Positions 15,020-16,120 of a stretch of DNA of 16,120 bases are shown in pieces. The translations under genes and the position numbers were made by a program. Position 1 is the stretch's first letter. Each line of letters begins with the position of its first letter. The notes under the pieces were generated by a model that was given only the letters and a program-made list of their open reading frames with translations, was not told the DNA's origin and did no database searches. The DNA comes from Alphaproteobacteria bacterium (lineage in GTDB: Bacteria > Pseudomonadota > Alphaproteobacteria > DAOWDM01): the NCBI GenBank assembly GCA_030639035.1, contig DAOWDM010000106.1, positions 1-16,120 on the forward strand. Direction: 5' to 3'.

Positions 15020-15197
15020 ACTATGTTACACAATAACGTTGCTGTTAAAACACAGCCGTCATTCTGAGGAACAAAGCTTTGTTGAGAATCTCATTGTGAA
15101 TGTAGCAAAAGAGAGATTGCTACGTCGCTAACGCTCCTCACAATGACGTGTATGTGGTGAAAACATGTCAAATAGCAACACTATTATACAACATAGC
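15020..15197. repeat. MITE-like repeat, copy 2
   Basis: A 178 bp noncoding element with terminal inverted repeats of about 24 bases: ACTATGTTACACAATAACGT at the left, and a right end reading, on the other strand, GCTATGTTGTATAATAGTGT followed by TGCT. Most differences are transitions. Its right end matches copy 1 (4870-5029) with about three mismatches over 33 bases. The core from 15057 to 15148 is another inverted repeat (CGTCATTCTGAGG against CCTCACAATGACG). It lies directly between the convergent SH3-like gene and the EamA gene, 3 bases from the latter's stop, and could act as a transcript-end hairpin for both. Confidence 0.75.
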
Positions 15198-15200
15198 TTT

Positions 15201-16094
15201 TTATTTTTTGCGTAGAATGTAGAAGGTGGAAGAAATTATTACTCCTGCACCTATTGCAGTCCATATACTTGGTGTTTCAGAGAAAAAGATATATCCAGCA
15301 AGTCCTGCAAAAATTATTTGGAAATAATCAAAAGGTCCAATTATAGTTATTTCTCCGTAGTAATATGCACGGATAGCACAAAATTGAGCGATACAGCCAG
15401 ATACGGCAGTAAGAGCAAGCAGCGTTAGATTTTCAAGACTTACTGGCTGCCAATTCATAAGAGCAGGTACAAAAGAGACTACTGCGGTTACCAAAGAAAA
15501 CCAAAGCATCATTGCAACAGGATTTTCAGTTGCAGCTAGTTTTTTTATAAAAATGTATGTAAGAGCTATGCTTACAGCCGTAGCAAGGGCAGCTATAACA
15601 GGTAGTGAAAGTCCTGACACGTCAGGTCTTATAATAAGAATTACGCCTATAAAACCTATTAATGTGGCTAAACCTTTACGCCAGCCTATAGTTTCCCCCA
15701 AAAGAGGAGCTGCAAATATAATTATAAACAAGCTACGGCTAAAAGTAATAGATACAGCCATGCCAAGAGGAATGTTTGTAATAGCATAAAAGAGCATCAT
15801 CAGACTTATAATGCCGAAAAAAAGGCGTAGAGAATAAAGGCGGACTTTATTCGTCGCCATAAGTCTTATACCGTGCTTGAATAAAAAAGGAGAAAGAATC
15901 AAAAACTGAAACAAACACCTGAAAAAAACCAGTTGAAAGAAATGCAGTTCTATGCCTGCTTGTTTGACAAAGACATTAACGCTTGTGAAAAATAAAGCAG
16001 ACGCAATCAGCCATACAGCACCTAAAACATTGCCTGAAAGACTGAATTTCCCAATTGATATATTTTCTTTGGACGGCAACTTAAAAAGACACAA
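15201..16094 (-). CDS. EamA/DMT superfamily permease
   Basis: An inner-membrane transporter of the drug/metabolite transporter superfamily, 297 residues as drawn, the usual length for the family. It has about ten hydrophobic helices in two EamA repeats, about 24-156 and 165-296. Repeat ends are visible at PLLGETIGWRKGLATLIGFI (about 130-149) and at FFSETPSIWTAIGAGVIISS near the C-terminus. The substrate cannot be told from sequence; relatives export amino acids and other metabolites or import compounds such as S-adenosylmethionine. The start is uncertain: TTG at 16094 has no clear ribosome site, and the frame stays open to the window edge at 16120, so the gene may begin outside. It converges on the SH3-like gene across MITE-like copy 2. 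Confidence 0.88.
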   Translation of the reverse strand: MCLFKLPSKENISIGKFSLSGNVLGAVWLIASALFFTSVNVFVKQAGIELHFFQLVFFRCLFQFLILSPFLFKHGIRLMATNKVRLYSLRLFFGIISLMMLFYAITNIPLGMAVSITFSRSLFIIIFAAPLLGETIGWRKGLATLIGFIGVILIIRPDVSGLSLPVIAALATAVSIALTYIFIKKLAATENPVAMMLWFSLVTAVVSFVPALMNWQPVSLENLTLLALTAVSGCIAQFCAIRAYYYGEITIIGPFDYFQIIFAGLAGYIFFSETPSIWTAIGAGVIISSTFYILRKK

Positions 16095-16120
16095 TGTATT
16101 AAATCCAATTAAAAAAGACA

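Noticed and set aside
15553..15789. 78-residue plus-strand frame inside the EamA permease gene
   Set aside because: Antisense to well-defined transmembrane repeats and without a recognisable domain.

Overview
The window is AT-rich DNA from a Gram-negative bacterium, most likely a low-GC alphaproteobacterium. The evidence is an Uup-type ABC-F protein whose N-terminus resembles alphaproteobacterial Uup, a D,D-carboxypeptidase with a C-terminal SPOR domain, an SH3-like exported protein of a type common in that class, two transmembrane chemoreceptors, and hairpin-rich intergenic repeats. Taxonomy is inferred from protein style only. No rRNA, tRNA, phage gene, transposase or CRISPR array was seen.

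Layout: (1) 1-130 holds a palindromic intergenic repeat. (2) panD (minus, aspartate decarboxylase) and uup (plus, ABC-F ATPase) are divergent. (3) A small periplasmic Cache-domain protein ends in a clear terminator and is followed by a four-helix-bundle type chemoreceptor. (4) A convergent gap carries a stem-loop and a ~160 bp MITE-like repeat. (5) dacA (minus) is interrupted by one in-frame TAA just after its SxxK active-site motif. (6) Divergent from it, an HBM-like chemoreceptor is coupled at 4 nt to a STAS-domain protein, closed by a second terminator. (7) A type I secretion operon follows: parvulin-like protein, HlyD-family adaptor and a 1059-residue ABC exporter with two cNMP-binding-like domains and a C39-like domain, then an exported SH3-like protein. 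(8) A second copy of the MITE-like repeat sits in the convergent gap before an EamA/DMT permease (minus).

How the genes fit together: two sensory units (Cache protein plus MCP; MCP plus STAS) suggest chemotactic or related sensing with accessory proteins. The secretion operon encodes inner-membrane exporter and adaptor, but no TolC and no recognisable substrate lie in the window. The most notable pattern is that its enzyme-like modules have lost key residues: the C39 nucleophile Cys is Thr327, both cNMP pockets lack the phosphate-binding Arg, and the parvulin domain lacks both conserved His. The exporter therefore probably uses a non-cleaving, HlyB-like mode. dacA is probably inactive unless the stop is read through or is an assembly error.
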